DNA of 64,000 nt from Rhynchonema sp. JSB1_4. Lineage: Eukaryota; Nematoda; Chromadorea; Monhysterida; Xyalidae. Positions 35,574 through 49,400 of this stretch are shown here, piece after piece. The translations under genes and the position numbers were made by a program. The DNA is taken from NCBI GenBank assembly GCA_030248065.1, contig JASAMV010004975.1, forward strand, positions 1 to 64,000, read 5' to 3'. How positions within the stretch are numbered: position 1 is the first letter of the stretch; the number at the start of each line of letters is the position of its first letter. The notes beneath the pieces are model-generated. The model did not search any database. It was not told the origin of the DNA and saw nothing but the letters and a program-made list of their open reading frames with translations.

Positions 35574-36888
35574 TTAACATGTTCAGATTGCGGTGCGTTG
35601 TTCTTCACCGTTTGTGCAGCCCTGAACTCCTTATTTCATCAATGAAATTTCCCACAATCATGGTATTTAAAATGTAGTTTTTCGCAAACCTTGACCATGC
35701 GCTTAGGCACCTTTATTTGTGGCAATTCTTTGCGGTTCCAGAACTTTATGTTGTTCAACGATATATAAACATACATATGGTATACAATAGTAGCATTTTG
35801 CTCCGGTTTTTGGGCACCGGATGGACAAGTCACGGAGCTGCAGTATTTGCATGCTTTCCAAATACATCTTCTTGTTGCGATGCCAGAACGTATTCTCATT
35901 CTCACACACTATTATTTCGTGTCAACGTTTTCTGAGTGAGTAAACCCAAAACGTTTGTCTGACACCTTTTACACAATCAACAAATTCCACGGCCCATGCA
36001 CAGGTGGGCCCACGAATCGAATAGGTCGCTTGTTTTGTAATCGCAAAATCAAAGGAAAACCAAAATGTCCCTCAAAATCAAAGATAACCCCAATTAGTTT
36101 GCGTGAATGGCGCTGATATGGACTTTCTTCTCTCTGATGTGCGTGTTTGATCCGATCTTTCAATGAACCAGATTGTTTTTAGTGTCTGCACACCATTTCG
36201 TGTAAATCTGATCAGGCAATATCCTCCTGCTGCTCAGTTTGAAATATTTCCAAATTTTTTTATCAAGCGATGAATTTGCGTCAATTCAAAACTAAACAAC
36301 GGTCTCAACTGTTTTCATGTCAGCCGAAGTTGTAGTAACGGTGTTTCATTCTTGCGCAAAGCGGTTACCGAACAGGAATGCAGCAAAAAAGACATGCACA
36401 TACATAGATATGACCCGGTCTTTTCTACTCCTGTCGCTGGTCGCAAAACACGCATGCATACGCAATAGTACCGAAACTGCAGTTGTGCGCGCATGGAACT
36501 CCAATATACAGTTGGCGAGATAATCCTTATAATCGCAAAATAAAAAGTGTTCTTATTTTAAAGTTTCCACACCGTTCGATCGGAAGAACAAAAACTGAAC
36601 TCAGCCACAAATTTTAAATCACCATAATAAAAAATGGCACATTAGTGACCTTCGACAATTGTACCCGAAAACCACTAATTGCACTTGAGTCGTTATCCGA
36701 AAGATTGGGTGCATGGTTAAAAAAAGGCACCGTTCACTGTTGTATGTACAGTATTTCATTCGAAAATTTGTTGATTTCGGACTTTTTAAGCAATTGCGAT
36801 TTGGAATCATTTTGAACATCTTTAATTTCAATCTTTTGATCATTTTGTTCATGATCATCTTCCCCTGAAAAAAACTTATAACAGCAAA
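35574..36888. other. Intergenic, nothing recognised
   Basis: AT-rich spacer upstream of the C6-like gene. The motif TATGTACAGTA lies at about 36743. No exon or repeat arm is supported. Confidence 0.35.
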
Positions 36889-39256
36889 ATGATTGCTGCT
36901 CTGGTGTTTGCCTTGTTGGGAGTCAAATCCGCTTGCGGATGTAGCGCCGTGGTTCAACAAAGTGAGCGCGCCGTTGTTGCTTGCTTGTTTTTGTTTTTCT
37001 GATGGTGCACTGACCTAAAAAGTCTGTCGACTTTTACCAACCCATTAAGATATTTTACTTTGTATTTGTAGTTACTCAGATAAAAAATAAACACCGCACC
37101 TTGTTACATTCTTTTGCTTTCCAGCTGGCTGCTCGGCTATTCCAACGTCGACCAATAATGATGTTGTGATCACATACAACGCACTGCCGTCGGGTGGTAG
37201 ATACGCGTCAGGTCAGGGTCGGGCATTCTTAGGCCCGGTGTATGTTGAGGCTAGGCTCGGCCTGCGATCCAATCTTACGCGCGTATCTTACACACGTTTG
37301 TATAGTCCAGCCACGAACTCATGAGACGACTTATTTTGAAGTTGACTTGAACGGATTCAATAATGTTCAGGTTCCACGTATTTCGGAAATGAAAGAGAGA
37401 GAAACGCATGTATTTTTTAAAAACACGCTCTCCACCTCGGTGCGTAAATTCCCTTTTGACTCCCAAACATTTTGTGTGTTGAACGACGTTGCTGTTCGCG
37501 TAAGCACGCAACAAATTGAGGTCAGCCAGCTGGAACTTGTCATCATGTCTCTCGGTCCAATCTCTTTCTTTTGTTTGCGAAGACACGTGTAACCGGCGCA
37601 TTTTTGAATCTGGCCAAGCAAAGTTTAAAAAGAGTCGTCTCATGAGCACGTGGCTGAACTATACGCAACCCAACCAACTGGGTTTCCTTGCATTGAAACC
37701 GTAATCATGTTTTGCCGAAACATGTGTAAGTGCTGACGGTTTCTTTGGACCAAGATGTTAAACGAGGACGATCTTTCCATTTCATGAGGCCCGTCACTCT
37801 TTGGCCACCAGGCGACAAAAAGTTCTAGGCTGGCGGATTGTATGTACATGCCAGCATGCGCATGACGTTCATCTGCCTGCCACCTTCGATGCCACCTTCA
37901 TTCACCTGCTGTGCGCGTGTCTTCTTCATTCACACTTTATCTTCCAACTTTAACGCTCCAGGCAGCACAGCAGTGGTGACGTGCAACGGAATCAGCGCGA
38001 GCAAGAATCTGTGGGACGGCACAACGGCCTACACCAGTGCGCAGCCATTGACATGCAACGGCAACGCCTGGTCAAAGACTGGCACGTTCATGTGCGGTGA
38101 GTGTGGACATTGAGATTATTATTGAGGCTGGACAATATTTCATTGTGGCCTGGTCTGAATCATTTCCTTTGGCGCCGGCTTTGGCTGAGAGACAGAGCAC
38201 AAACGCGAATATTCGAAAAAGCACATTTATCACCATATGTAGGTACAAGTCACTATTCGATAATGGTCATATATACAGTATATGGGACAGAAAAAAGTCC
38301 CGGGCAGGACAAAGGTTCTCGCCTGAAATTTTCGCGCTTTTCGCCGGGCTTTCGCGATTCGCGCCGGGCGCGAAGCGCACAATCTAGGGGGAAGAGGGCC
38401 CGAAAGTTTTTTTCCAAATTCCGCGCTCATACGTGCATTTTAACACAGAAAATGACTGATGGCCACCTTTCTGCAAATCAATGGACTGCAATTATTGATG
38501 AATATTTTTTTGTAAATTCACATCGAGAGTGGGAAGTCGCACCGTGGCTGGGCGGAAAACCAGAAATAATTTCGAAAAATCTGAAACATCATTACGCTTT
38601 GATGATCCCGTGCATTCAGGTTGTGCGCGTCCGACGACGCCGGGCAACAATTTCTGGCTGGGCACCGCCAACGATTTCATGACGCAAGCAGTCCATGCGA
38701 TCGGCTCAACGTGGACATTCGACTTTGACCAGCTTTGTTCCGCGACTGTGGGCGCGCAGGCTGCCACGTCCACGCTCGACTGTGCACGTTCGTTCCTGTG
38801 TATATAGGGACTGTGTTCGTTTGCTTGTGTTGTATACGTTGCGTTTAAAGGGCGGGCTGCGGAAATATTTCTGGATTCCGCAAAACTCTTCGTGCAATAA
38901 TGATGCGGAATGGGAAATACATAGATCCCTGAATGCCCCATTTAGAAACGTTGTTCCAGAATATAAAGCACTCGGGAGCTCTATGTACATATAAGATTCT
39001 TTTATAGGAAGAAATGTTGATCCCGTGGAAAGAAATGAAAATAGTAGGTGCAATCTGTAAAAATACTCCAAAGAGTTTTCATTTTGTTCATTTTGCAGAG
39101 ATCGGCACGGTCAACCTTGAACCAAGCTCGAAAACGGTGGTCGTGTGCGGTGGAGATGGTCAGCTGGTATTTAATACGATCAGCAGTCCGAATAATGCCG
39201 CCACGACCAACGTTGACAAACAAACTGGGGCAACGGTGACCTGTATTGTTTGTTAG
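36889..39256 (+). CDS. Secreted cysteine-rich protein, C6-like
   Basis: Five exons in phase: 36889-36961, 37125-37211, 37962-38096, 38620-38787 and 39099-39256, giving about 206 residues. A signal peptide (MIAALVFALLGVKSAC) leads to a Thr/Ser/Asn-rich, cysteine-containing mature chain. The repeat STAVVTCNG...PLTCNGNAWSKTGTFMC and the later KTVVVCGGDGQLVF...ATVTCIVC look like two units of the nematode C6 type, an extracellular beta-rich domain of unknown role. There is no transmembrane helix, so secretion is inferred. The exon 4 donor (GCAC|GTTCGT) was chosen because it alone keeps the frame open into exon 5. A MITE (37303-37661) lies in intron 2. The family call rests on pattern only. Confidence 0.6.
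37303..37661. mobile_element. TA-flanked TIR MITE, TAGTCCAGCC family (copy 3)
   Basis: TAGTCCAGCCACGAACTCAT to GAGCACGTGGCTGAACTA with TA flanks. Interior is nearly identical to 9462-9819. Confidence 0.85.
38280..38400. repeat. GC-rich hairpin-forming stretch
   Basis: GCGCTTTTCGCCGGGC, GCGATTCGCGCCGGGCGCG and nearby GCGC blocks can pair locally. It stands out from its AT-rich intron (intron 3 of the C6-like gene). Origin unknown. Confidence 0.4.
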
Positions 39257-39773
39257 ACATGCGTATAAAATTATTTATTGGCTTTGATCATTCTATCTCT
39301 GTTCCCCTCAACTAGTTTCGGGTGTCTACTTTCAGCATCTCGGTTATGGTAAACCATGTTGAGCAATTCTGTGTCGTCCATTTATGAAAAACCCTGTTTT
39401 TTGTTCTTGTTTTTCACAATTCTCGAGGTTGTTACGATATTATTTACTATCAGGTGCTGGTATACGCTTCCATGACTTTTGTTTTGTTGTCAGTAATCGT
39501 GTAATATTCTATTGAGTAAAGTATCACTGTTGCAGAAGATCCAATACACAAAGATGTTGAACTGAATCCAAAGTCGGGAATCCGGGAAACATAGTTGCTG
39601 ACACAAGAACCTGTGAAGTTTCTCTGGACATCCGCGCTTAGGGGCTGTTCTAGGGGATTGTTGTTGTAAAGTTCACTGGGATATCAGTTCGGCAGTCTCA
39701 GTCAGTAAAAATGAATCACTACAGTATTTTACAGTATCTAGAAAATGCCTGCAAACTAACCACGTGCGTTTCT
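39257..39773. other. Convergent intergenic spacer
   Basis: Separates the 3' ends of the C6-like gene (plus) and the CX-module gene (minus). AT-rich; no further signal was recognised. Confidence 0.4.
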
Positions 39774-42700
39774 TTACAAAGTCCCGGTGTCTGGCGGTTC
39801 CGATAACTGGTTCCCAGTTCCCTGCAGCATGCCACACACGACAAGATTTGTCTGATAAAAATGCTGCTGCGATGATTTTGAGTAATATTCATTCGACATA
39901 CGTGTATGATTCAGTACAGCTCGATAGGACCAGCAACAATTAAAAGTTCTGATCATTAATCAGTGCAGTTGAACCTATGATACCAATCACAAGGTGGTCG
40001 TTCGCCTTGGTTCACAAATACCTGAAACATCGCGTGCATTTTGTGCAATAGTAAACGAAATGAACTGGAACATTCTCACCGTGGCCGGACGATTGGATAA
40101 CGCCGGTTTGAGCAAGAAAAAGGAGAGAGAGAGAAGAGCCAAAATGAGCGCAGAACGCTTGTTTTGTTCCAATGGCTCAGGTTTCGTCTGATTTTGGTGT
40201 CAGGCTTAGTCTAACAAATAGGCTTAGTTTTGTGATTGGGTTCAGGTTTTGGCTTAGGCCTATTCATTTTTAGGTTCTGTTCGTTTGGACTCTATTTTCT
40301 TGTAGCTCAAAATGGTCTTGCTCAAATCAAGTTTGGCACCCATTTCTACAACAAAATGGTGTATTGCGTACCTTGTCGAGCACTCTCACGGTGCTGTCGT
40401 AGAACTTTTCGGCAATTCTCTTCCAGTCTTCGGCCAGAATCGGCAGCTCGTCACCCGCTGCCTGGCGCACTTTTTGTTGATAGTCGTCGATCTGCAGGAT
40501 AAGGGTGTGCCGTCAATCTATCTTTGTCCCTATCCGACCAGTTGCGTCAACTACACTGGAATTAGCCGATATTCAACGAATGCACAACGTGCCTGTTTCA
40601 TGTACGGCTCAATATTTTCGATTGCCTGTTTGAGTTCGTCACTTGCGTCGTCCACCATTCCATCGGCTCCGATTTTGTCTTTCACACGTCTCATAAACCG
40701 CTCGGCTTCGTTCAAAGCGTCTTCCAGATTCTGAAATTGATCAGCGGCGCAACAATCGAGCCAGGCATTTGCTTGTTTTGTTTTCACAACTGCGCGTCGC
40801 TATTTGGAAAGCTCGTGGTCGCAACGCGTTTTTCGTGCTAAAAAAACTCTTGCAGGTCATCGCACAGTCTAACATCGTCCTCGTGGTGCTACAATCTAGA
40901 CATGGACATTTTTCGGGTATTCAATCGTAAAACGTATATTCAGTATGTGAGTTGTTCAATATAGCAAATAATGTCAGGTTGTTTCGTTTTTGTTCTAAAC
41001 TTGCATTGCGATCGATATTATTCTGAAGAGCAAAGTCAATAGCATAAAACTGCAATCCAAGCCAAACTCACAAAATCATCCTCCAACCACTCCTTTACGT
41101 CTTCGAATCGCGCTGAGAAAAAATCACCGATGGATGAGCCAATGTTAGAGAGCGCATCGAACATCGTACCGTACCTGATAAGGTTATCACGATCATGATC
41201 GGTCCTCCGACAGTTCAGTACACAAGATAGAGTATAACGATTGTTGCTTCTGTTTATGCCGTAAATTTTTCTTGAACTATAAACATGCCTGTTAAGGTTA
41301 CAAGTATAGTGCTAAATATTCAAACATAAAATGTTGTCAAAACATTTGGGAAAATCATTGCGCAAAACATCCGCGTCCACGCAAAGTGCATGTATGCTGT
41401 TCTACAATGAAAATTGTCCTGTTATTTGATTATGTTCCTGATGAGAAAGAGCAAAACGTTCATCCCACCAAATCCAGAACTAACATAGACGTTCGTCGCT
41501 TTTTGCTATAACAACACTCCAGGCCACAACAGGATCGATCTTTTTTCGTTATGAGACTGCCACATTCGAACACCAACGATTCCACTTGCTGCCCAGTTGG
41601 GTCATTCAAATCAGCAAAATCAAAGTCCAGGTCTGACGGATACAACGTGTAGACGCAGTAGGTGCCGTCGGGCTGGATGGAAAGAGGCGGCATACTTGTC
41701 TTTTACGATGCTTAAAAATATTGGAAGCAACGACTACGGTCTCGGCTGAGAATTGGTAAGTGTGTGTGGGGAACCAGTCGGGTCAATCAAAGGTGGTAAG
41801 GCTTGGAGTTCGCTTGTGACTTTGGTTTGGGTCGAAATTTCGCAGTGAGTCCCACCTTCCACCCCTGTCCCACTCGCCGTTGGCCACGCATGCAGTCATA
41901 CGGCAAAAGCGCGTCAGAGAAAAAGAAATATATAAACTTGTCGTAGACGACAGGTCGCACGTCAAAGCTCAGCAAGTGTACTACAAGTGTAAATTCCAGC
42001 ATTCAAGCCGAGACAATTCTTAGGACACATATCAATAAGTTAATAAACATTCAACCAACATATTTTTCAGCATATTGCTCCCTGGTCCAAAAGTACTCCG
42101 TGTCATTGTACGTATGAGTCCGCCAGTCTTTTAGTGTCCTCTTTCCCGCCTTGTATACAACGGATGAAGCTAGTTTGACAAGCAGACCTTGCTTGATCAG
42201 ATTGGCTCGTTGTATCGTGCCGATACCCGTTTCGTTGTACCAGTTGCTGAAAAAAGTTACAGTCGCTTTCCTTAATTCTTGTTTGGATTAATGACGCCCT
42301 CGTGCAGAGTGCAATCCTACACTTTTGATAATAGTTTTTCCACACTTTGGAGTGCAAGATTTTCTCCACAAAAAGGTCTCGAAATTTACACTCTTTTTAC
42401 GAGAGAGTACCAGGGTATGTTTGCTTTTTTCTTCAACACTAAGCGAGTTCATGTTAGAACGCATTGGGTCTCAGTTTAAGTCATGGTACGCGAAAAGAAA
42501 ATAGGTTTTGACTGGATAAGACTTACCCATTGACCCACCAGGCCGAATCCGAAAAGTTGCCTGATATCTCGTATTCGTATGAGTCTGCAAAAACACACTA
42601 ATTGTTGTTTTTTCATTATGGTTGGTTGCAGCTGAACAGATATGGTTCGCGATTGATATGATTTGTAACTTGGTGATTGTCGAAGTTTCACGCAGAGCCA

Positions 42701-42856
42701 AACACCCGGAACGAATATTCCACCTGGTTTGCGATGGGAAGTGCTTCCCCGACTTCCCGAGCGTCCCCTGCCTCTTCCCCCGCGCTTTGCTTCACTGGAA
42801 AGCAGCAGGCACAACAACAATGATGAAATTATTGGGAGCAGATTTGAAGCGTTCAT
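39774..42856 (-). CDS. Secreted CX-module protein with helical C-terminal region
   Basis: Nine exons join in phase: 42856-42724, 42584-42527, 42246-42056, 41980-41821, 41694-41491, 41174-41072, 40730-40578, 40491-40372 and 39821-39774, giving about 389 residues. The signal peptide (NLLPIISSLLLCLLLSSEAK) is followed by an RG/GS-rich stretch (GGRGRGRSGSRGS). Exons 2-3 encode an aromatic-rich region (YEYEISGNFSDSAWW, NWYNETG, YNDTEYFWTREQY). Exon 5 carries the CX signature: YC at about 193, then FEC (225), RSCC (236-237) and LECC (241-242). The last exons are amphipathic and charged (ALNEAERFMRRVKDK, LKQAIENIEPYMKQA, AEDWKRIAEKFYDS), likely helices. CX modules are nematode extracellular domains of unknown function. 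Exon 4 is the least certain because its frame and donor were chosen by phase. The helical exons could belong to a separate gene. Confidence 0.6.
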
Positions 42857-43433
42857 GTCTTTCAAACAACGCAAAACTGTATGAATCGTTCTGAAAAAAT
42901 CTCCAAGGTAGGAAATGTGGTCAACGGCACATGTGTGCTTAGAGTACACACTTCTCCAGTGATGAAAGTGATTCATGCTGGCCGCACGTTATAACTAAAT
43001 TATTTTTGCTCGTTCACAGACACGTCCTTGGACGTTTAACGCGCTCAACAACAACATCATAACTTGTTCCTTGCAATGTGGGTTGCTTTGCGTGTGCTGC
43101 TGCTTTGAGTTAAAAGTTCCAGCGCCACCCATTTCTGGGCTGTCTTTTTTCAACACAGCAAGTTTGGCCGAAAATGTTGAGAACTCAGCGATTGCACACC
43201 GCTGTGGAGAATGCAAATTTTACGCACGCAGTGGTTTTTTTACTTTAACGATATGTTGTTGTGGTCGTTGTTCGCGGAAAATCGTTTCCATACCCACATG
43301 CTTAACCGCGTTTGAGTGATTGGAAAAGAGTGTTTTCGTGCTTGCTGTTGTGGAACAAGAGCTCATGTTAGTGATGATTTGGACAAGTGAGTGTAAAATA
43401 CTGTATAAGGTGCACATGTACATGGGTGATAAC
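42857..43433. other. Spacer between two minus-strand genes
   Basis: About 580 bases between the predicted 3' end of the MOLO-like gene and the start of the CX-module gene. Too long for a typical tight nematode operon spacing. No trans-splice signal was recognised. Confidence 0.35.
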
Positions 43434-46400
43434 TCAAATGCGATAATTTGATTTGCGTAACATAATGTGATCCGTGGTAGCTCCAATATCACACGAGTCA
43501 GGCGTTGGTGGCCGAAAGTTTGACTGACAAGGCGAAACTATCTTTTTATTTGGAGTCTTCATTTTCTTAGCTGCAATTTTCGCTTTAATTATCTCTATTC
43601 ACATCGGGGCTGCGAAAATTGGGAAATTAGCAAAAGAAGTTGGAAGAGTTAGCTTCGTTCGGCGTTCGATATAAATCCCGCTACTCAAACGGATCAGTCC
43701 ATACCTGGTAGCGATCGGCTGGGCATCGGCCCAAATCCGAAATCCACAATCTTCTGTTCATAGGTTGCCTCCATTTCTGAGATCGCTTCGGAAATTGCCT
43801 CGTAGTATTCGCCATTCCTGTAGTTCACCGTCACCCACTTAAAGATATTCCCGGGGCTGGTCATCGGCGTGGCGTTGAGAAAAAAACCTTCGCACCTGAA
43901 TTTCGCTTTTCTATTTGTGATGGCAATCTTTTTCAGTTCACTGCTGGGAATGTCCACATTTGCCTCGCATTGAATTCTTGATTGCCGATCAGCAACGGAC
44001 ACCACGAACACGAATGTTCTGCCACAGTTTTCGCTGTAGTCGGATGTCTGCGTGCATAGCATTCAATTCGAGTTTAAACTTTTCGGATGATAATAGTATG
44101 ACCGGGATCGCACCACGTCCGGTCACAGAAACAGAATATTCACCATGCAGTATAATAATTGTAATTACATACAATGAGATTAACAGAAAATAGCGCAAGG
44201 TAGCATTCAAAAATATTCACTGCAGGTATAGGTGGGATGGAAGTGTAAAAAAGTAGAAATACTGACGTAAAATATAAAAATAATGCAAATGCAAGTGGTA
44301 TACCTGGTTAGCAGCGTATCTATTCAACAAGCGCACAGCAAAATTTTTCATCGTGGCAGTTGGGCTCTCCAGTGGACCGTGCGTTTTCAATCTATTCATA
44401 AGAGCAATGTAGCCCCTCAGGCCCGCCGATGAGCAGTCGGTGCCTAAACATATTGGAATATCGATTCGTTAATTGTAACCACGGTCAAATTTCCTTGTAG
44501 AAACGACATTTTTCTGTTTGAAAACGAAAACGTTGCCATGGGGAAACTACACGCTTTCATCTGGAAACAGCACGTTTCCATATAGAAACGACACGGAAAC
44601 GACACGTTTCTCTGTGCAAAAACGACACGCTTCTCTATGGAAACGCGAGCGGTTCCATGTGGAAACGACAGGTTTCTGCATAGAACCGAGAACGTTTCCA
44701 TGTGGAAACGACAGGTACTGCATAGAACCGAGAACGTTTCTATGTGGAAACTACAGGTTATGTATAGAACCGAGATCGTTTCCATGTGGAAACGACATTT
44801 TTCTGTATGGAAACGAAAACGTTTCCATGGGGAAACTACACGTTTCCATATGGAAACAGCACGTTTCCAGGTGGAAACGACACGGAAACGACACGTTTAT
44901 ATATGAAAAAACGACACGCGAACGTTTCCTTATGGAAACGACAGGTTTCTGTATAGAAACCAGAGCGTTTCCATATGGAAACGACACGTTTCTCTGTGGA
45001 AAAACTACACGCGAACGTTTCCATGTGGAAACGTCAGGTTTCTGTACAGAAACGAGAGCGTTTCCATGTGGAAAGGACATGTTTCCATGTGGAAACTACA
45101 ACGTTTAAATATGGAAACAACACGAAAACGACACGTTTCTCTATGGAAGAAAACGACACGTTTCTCTATGGAAACGCGAACGTTTCCATGTGGAAACGGC
45201 ACGTTTCTATATGGAAACGAGACGTTTCCAAGTCGAAAAACGACACGCGAACGTTTCCATCTGGAAACGTCAGGTTACTGTACAGAAGCGACACGTTTCT
45301 CCATGGAAACGCGAACGTTTCCACGTGGAAACGACCGGTTTCTGTGTAGAAACGAGAGCGTTTCCCTATGGAAACGACACGTTTCTCTATGGAAAAACGA
45401 CACGCGAACGTTTCCATGTGGACACGTCAGGTTTCTGTACAGAAACGACACGTTTCTCTATGGAAACGCGGGCGTTTCCATGTAGAAACAACATTTTTCT
45501 GTTTGGAAACGAAAACGTTTCCATGGGGAAACTGCACGCTTTCATCTGGAAGCAACACGTTTCCATATGGAAACGACACGTTTGTCTATGAAAAAACGAC
45601 ATGTTTCTGCACAGAAACGAGAGCGTTTTCGTGTGGAAACGACATGTTTCCATGTGGAAACTACAACGTTTAGATATGGAAACGAAACGGAAACGACACG
45701 CTTCTCTATGGAAACGCAAACGTCTCCATGTGGAAATGACAGGTTTCTGTGTAGAAACGAGAGCGTTTCCATGGGGTAGCGACACGTTTCTCTATGGAAA
45801 CGCGAACGTTTCCATGTGGAAACGACACGTTTATACATGGAAACGACACGTTTCCAAGTCGAAAAACGACACGCGAACGTTTCCGTGTGGAAACGTCAGG
45901 TTTCTGTACAGAAGCGATACGTTTCTCTATGGAAACGCGAACGTTTCCATGTGGAAACGACAGGTTTCTGTATAGAACCGAGAACGTTTCCATGTGGAAA
46001 CGACATTTTTCTGTATGGAGGAAAACTACGCGTTTCCATCTGGAAACAGCACGTTTCAATTTGGAAACGACACGTTTCTCTGTGGAAAAACGACACGCGA
46101 ACGTTTCCATATGGAAACGTCAGGTTTCTGTACAGAAACGAGAGCGTTTCCATGTGGATGTGGAAACTGCAACGTTTAAATGTGGAAGCAACACGGAAAC
46201 GACACGTTTCTCTATGAAAAAAGACACGTTTCTCTATAGAAACGCGAGCGTTTACATGTGGAAACGACAGGTTTCTGCATAGAACCGAGAACGTTTCCAT
46301 GCGGAAACGACAGGTTCTGCATAGAACCGAGAACGTTTCCATGTGGAAACGACATTTTTCTGTATGGAAACGAAAACGTTTCCATGGGAAAACTACACGT

Positions 46401-49400
46401 TTCCATCTGGAAACAGCACGTTTCCAGGTGGAAACGACACGGAAACGACACGTTTATATATGAAAAAACGACACGCGAACGTTTCCTTATGGAAACGACA
46501 GGTTTCTGTATAGAAACCAGAGCGTTTCCATATGGAAACGACACGTTTCTCTGTGGAAAAACTACACGCGAACGTTTCTATGTGGAAACTACAGGTTATG
46601 TATAGAACCGAGATCGTTTCCATGTGGAAACGACATTTTTCTGTATGGAAACGAAAACGTTTCCATGGGGAAACTACACGTTTCCATATGGAAACAGCAC
46701 GTTTCCATGTGGAAACGACACGGAAACGACACGTTTCTGTATGAAACAACGACACGCGACCGTTTCCATATGGAAACGTCAGGTTTCTGTACAGAAACGA
46801 GAGCGTTTTCATGTGGAAACGACATGTTTCCATGTGGAAACTACAACGTTTAAATATGGAAACAACACGGAAACGACACGTTTCTCTATGAAAAAAGGAC
46901 ATGTTTCTCTATGGAAACGCGAACGTTTCCATGTGGAAACGACAGGTTTCTGTGCAGAACATCCTAATTCAACGAAAAAATACAATCTACGGATCTGATA
47001 ACTGGATCACATTACAATGTTTTCAACACAACATGAATCATAGAATTTGAAGGTTTCTATTTTATGATGAAGTGACCCCGCTTCAGTCAATATGGAAGAA
47101 GTGAGATGAGATGAAATGAAAGCAATTGACGATCAACCAGTTGAAGCGGTTTGGGGTGGAGGTGGTGGAGATGGACATAGATAATTGGACTTGAGTTGTG
47201 TTATTGTTAACATGGTGAGGAGTTCAGTTGAGCAAGAATTAATTGACCAGCCAGCTAGGAGGATGTGCCTTGCCTACTCCTCAAAGTGGTGTGGTTTTGG
47301 GCCTATCCAAAGGACAGCCGGCCCTGAGTCTCCGCACAACACCTGAGCCAGTTTTGTCCAAAACTTTAGATTTTCGAAGTCTAGGCCGTGGATCAAATGA
47401 CCTGAATTTTCACTTTATTTCAGTACAGTTCATTTTCCGCCCACCAGAGTAGTGGCTTTCAATTTTTTCGTGAAACATTACGGCTCAGAAAGGCGGAACA
47501 CCATCTCAGACTGGAAAGGCGGAACACCGTCGTCAAGCAAACGGCCGTTGGACGCTCCATGTGGAAATGACAGGTTTCTGTGTAGAAACGAGAGCGTTTC
47601 CATGGGGTAGCGACACGTTTCTCTATGGAAACGCGAACGTTTCCATGTGGAAACGACAGGTTTCTGTATAGAACCGAGAACGTTTCCATGTGGAAACGAC
47701 ATTTTTCTGTATGGAAACGAAAACGTTTCCATTGGAAAACTACGCGTTTCCATCTGGAAACAGCACGTTTCAATTTGGAAACGACACGTTTCTCTGTGGA
47801 AAAACGACACGCGAACGTTTCCATATGGAAACGTCAGGTTTCTGTACAGAAACGAGAGCGTTTCCATGTGGATGTGGAAACTGCAACGTTTAAATGTGGA
47901 AACAACACGGAAACGACACGTTTCTCTATGAAAAAAAGACACGTTTCTCAATAGAAACGCGAGCGTTTACATGTGGGAACGACAGGTTTCTGCATAGAAC
48001 CGAGAACGTTTCCATGCGGAAACGACAGGTTCTGCATAGAACCGAGAACGTTTCCATGTGGAAACGACATTTTTCTGTATGGAAACGAAAACGTTTCCAT
48101 GGGAAAACTACACGTTTCCATCTGGAAACAGCACGTTTCCATGTGGAAACGACACGTTTCTGTACGAAACAACGACACGCGACCGTTTCCATATGGAAAC
48201 ATCAGGTTTCTGTACAGAAACGAGAGCGTTTTCATGTGGAAACGACATGTTTCCATGTGGAAACTACAACGTTTAAATATGGAAACAACACGGAAACGAC
48301 ACGTTTCTCTATGAAAAAAGGACATGTTTCTCTATGGAAACGCGAATGTTTCCATGTGGAAACGACAGGTTTCTGTGCAGAACATCCTAATTCAACGAAA
48401 AATACAATCTACGGATCTGATAACTGGATCACATTAGAATGTTTTCAACACAACATGAATCATAGAATTTGAAGGTTTCTATTTTATGATGAAGTGACCC
48501 CGCTTCAGTCAATATGGAAGAAGTGAGATGAGATGAGATGAAAGCAATTGACGATCAACCAGTTGAAGTGGTTTGGGGTGGAGGTGGTGGAGATGGACAT
48601 AGATAATTGGACTTGAGTTGTGTTATTGTTAACAAGGTGAGGAGTTCAGTTGAGCAAGAATTAATTGACCAGCCAGCCAGGAGGATGTGCCTTGCCTACT
48701 CCTCAAAGTGGTGTGGTTTTGGGCCTAGCCAAAGGACAGCCGGCCCTGAGTCTCCGCACAACACCTGAGCCAGTTTTGTCCAAAACTTTAGATTTTCGAA
48801 GTCTAGGCCGTGGATCAAATGACCTGAATTTTCACTTTATTTCAGTACAGTTCATTTTCCGCCCACCAGAGTGGCTTTCAATTTTTTCGTGAAACATTAC
48901 GGCTCAGAAAGGCGGAACTACATCTCAGACTGGAAAGGCGGAACACCGTCGTCAAGCAAACGGCCGTTGGACGCTCTCCGCGGCCCAAAGTCGGCGGGAC
49001 ATCCATTGCTTATTCCGTTTCGCTCTCGTTACCGTAACGGCACCGCTTCTGCTTTGGCGACGGTGTTCCGCCTTTCCAGTCTGAGAGGGTGTTCCGCCTT
49101 TTGTGGTCAGTGATGTTTCACAAAATGTTTCATGATTTTTGGCTTGTGTTAGTCCACCCAAAAAATCCTTGTATGAACCGTATCTCGACCAAGACAGGGA
49201 GTTTTCAAAAAATATTTTGTATGCTGGTTGTTTCTGATGTACAGATGTCTTTTTCGGCACGAGCTCAAAATCCATGCAATTTGACCTTTTTTGTTCGAAT
49301 CTTAGAGGCAAGGTGTCTTAAAAAATATAATCAAAGACCACAACCGTATGAAGTGGTATTGTATTCCAAGTCAGCGAGATGCTTGTCCAGCGCTGCTCGT

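Noticed and set aside
42856..43434. Operon between MOLO-like and CX-module genes
   Set aside because: Same strand, but a gap of about 580 bases and no spliced-leader acceptor context; not enough evidence.
43989..44210. Signal-peptide-like frame overlapping exon 4 of the MOLO-like gene
   Set aside because: It begins with TTG, not ATG, and an upstream in-frame stop precedes it; direct splicing of exon 3 to 44047 gives the family pattern.
44518..48472. Long overlapping open frames on both strands coding for METTRF/KRHVS-type repeats
   Set aside because: They follow the palindromic GAAACG satellite, run in several frames at once and have no start or splice context; not treated as genes.
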